NCBI GenBank assembly: GCA_026398575.1
Contig: JAPLSP010000333.1
Location: forward strand, 1 to 6,306
Direction: 5' to 3'
DNA from: Candidatus Sumerlaeota bacterium
GTDB taxonomy: Bacteria; Sumerlaeota; Sumerlaeia; JADFCT01
DNA length: 6,306 nucleotides
The translations under genes and the position numbers were made by a program. The notes below the pieces were generated by a model. That model had not been told where the DNA came from, searched no databases, and saw only the letters and a list, made by a program, of their open reading frames with translations. Numbering within the stretch: the stretch's first letter is position 1; each line of letters begins with the position of its first letter. Positions 5,907 through 6,306 of this stretch are shown piece after piece.

Positions 5907-6306
5907 GATCGTGTGGCCTCCAGACAGTCGCGGACTTCTTTGGATGAAAAGCCGAAGAGCGTGGTGGCGGTCATAAGGACGCGCTTTTCGAGCCGGGCGA
6001 GCGCTTTCTTCAACTGCTTGCTGATGACGTATTCCTGGACGCCGCGGATGGCGGCGATCTCGCGGCCTTTCAAACCCTTGAAGTATCGGTAACGGATGAG
6101 CTCGTTTTCCTCCGGCGTCAAACGCTCCAGCGCCTGCGCGAGCGTCTTGCGGAACATTTCGCCGCAGGGCGAGGCGTCCATCTCATTCCGGATTTTCTGC
6201 GCCGCCGCGCCCGCGTCGGAAAGCAGCGGCAGTTCCGGCGCCGGATCGCCCGAGGAGGCGCCGGCGGCTTCGGTCATCTCTTCCAGGGATTGCTCGCGCC
6301 GCGCCG
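5903..6306 (-). CDS. Sigma-70 family (ECF-like) RNA polymerase sigma factor, 5' end missing
   Basis: The visible part is a sigma region 4 helix-turn-helix, which recognises the -35 element of target promoters. FRKTLAQALERLTPEENELIRYRYF is the lead-in (about 6153-6079), and LKGREIAAIRGVQEYVISKQLKKALARLEK is the helix-turn-helix and following helix. An ATG at 6277 could serve as a start. However, the frame stays open to the window edge (reading ARREQSLEE before that Met), and region 2, needed for core binding and the -10 element, is not encoded after it. The true start therefore almost certainly lies outside. A short non-conserved tail follows region 4. The stop shares an ATGA with the sulfatase start, a link reminiscent of planctomycete sulfatases that lie beside ECF factors. 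No anti-sigma gene is visible, so control of its activity is unknown. Confidence 0.85.
   Translation of the reverse strand, partial: ARREQSLEEMTEAAGASSGDPAPELPLLSDAGAAAQKIRNEMDASPCGEMFRKTLAQALERLTPEENELIRYRYFKGLKGREIAAIRGVQEYVISKQLKKALARLEKRVLMTATTLFGFSSKEVRDCLEATRS

Noticed and set aside
5226..6092. 288-codon open frame on the plus strand across the sulfatase and sigma genes
   Set aside because: It lies antisense to two genes with clear motifs and lacks any recognisable domain. High-GC genes commonly leave such open shadow frames.

Overview
The window is a compact block of genes that all read on the minus strand, so transcription runs from position 6306 towards position 1. No rRNA, tRNA or insertion sequence is visible. 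A partial ECF-like sigma factor coupled to a Tat-exported sulfatase resembles gene layouts of the Planctomycetes/PVC superphylum and similar environmental lineages such as Hydrogenedentota. This is inference from gene content, and no marker gene in the window fixes the taxon.

Layout in transcription order. (1) At 6306-5903 is the C-terminal part of a sigma-70 family factor (region 4), whose start lies beyond the right edge. (2) At 5906-4446 is an iduronate-2-sulfatase-like sulfatase with a twin-arginine signal, joined to the sigma gene by an ATGA overlap. (3) At 4445-4321 is a 125-base gap with a possible weak promoter. (4) At 4320-3085 is an ABC/OLD-type AAA ATPase, overlapping by 8 bases (5) a 204-residue TOPRIM-like protein at 3092-2478. 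(6) One base later, at 2476-1433, is an L-threonine aldolase, overlapping by 20 bases (7) a PlsC-type acyltransferase at 1452-238. (8) At 237-34 is an intergenic region with a 9-base-period repeat array, an inverted partner arm and a GC palindrome. (9) At the left edge, 33-1 may be the first codons of another minus-strand gene.

Two functional groups emerge. The sigma/sulfatase pair probably belongs to sulfated-polysaccharide use. The ATPase/TOPRIM pair has the architecture of split OLD-family systems such as PARIS, but the small partner has a distinct motif set (VED, then DAN in place of DxD, then PDPHIERW). It is the best candidate here for an undescribed antiviral or DNA-processing system. 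It is more AT-rich than its neighbours, which suggests transfer. It is packed so tightly against the aldolase/acyltransferase pair that these metabolic genes probably share its transcript.
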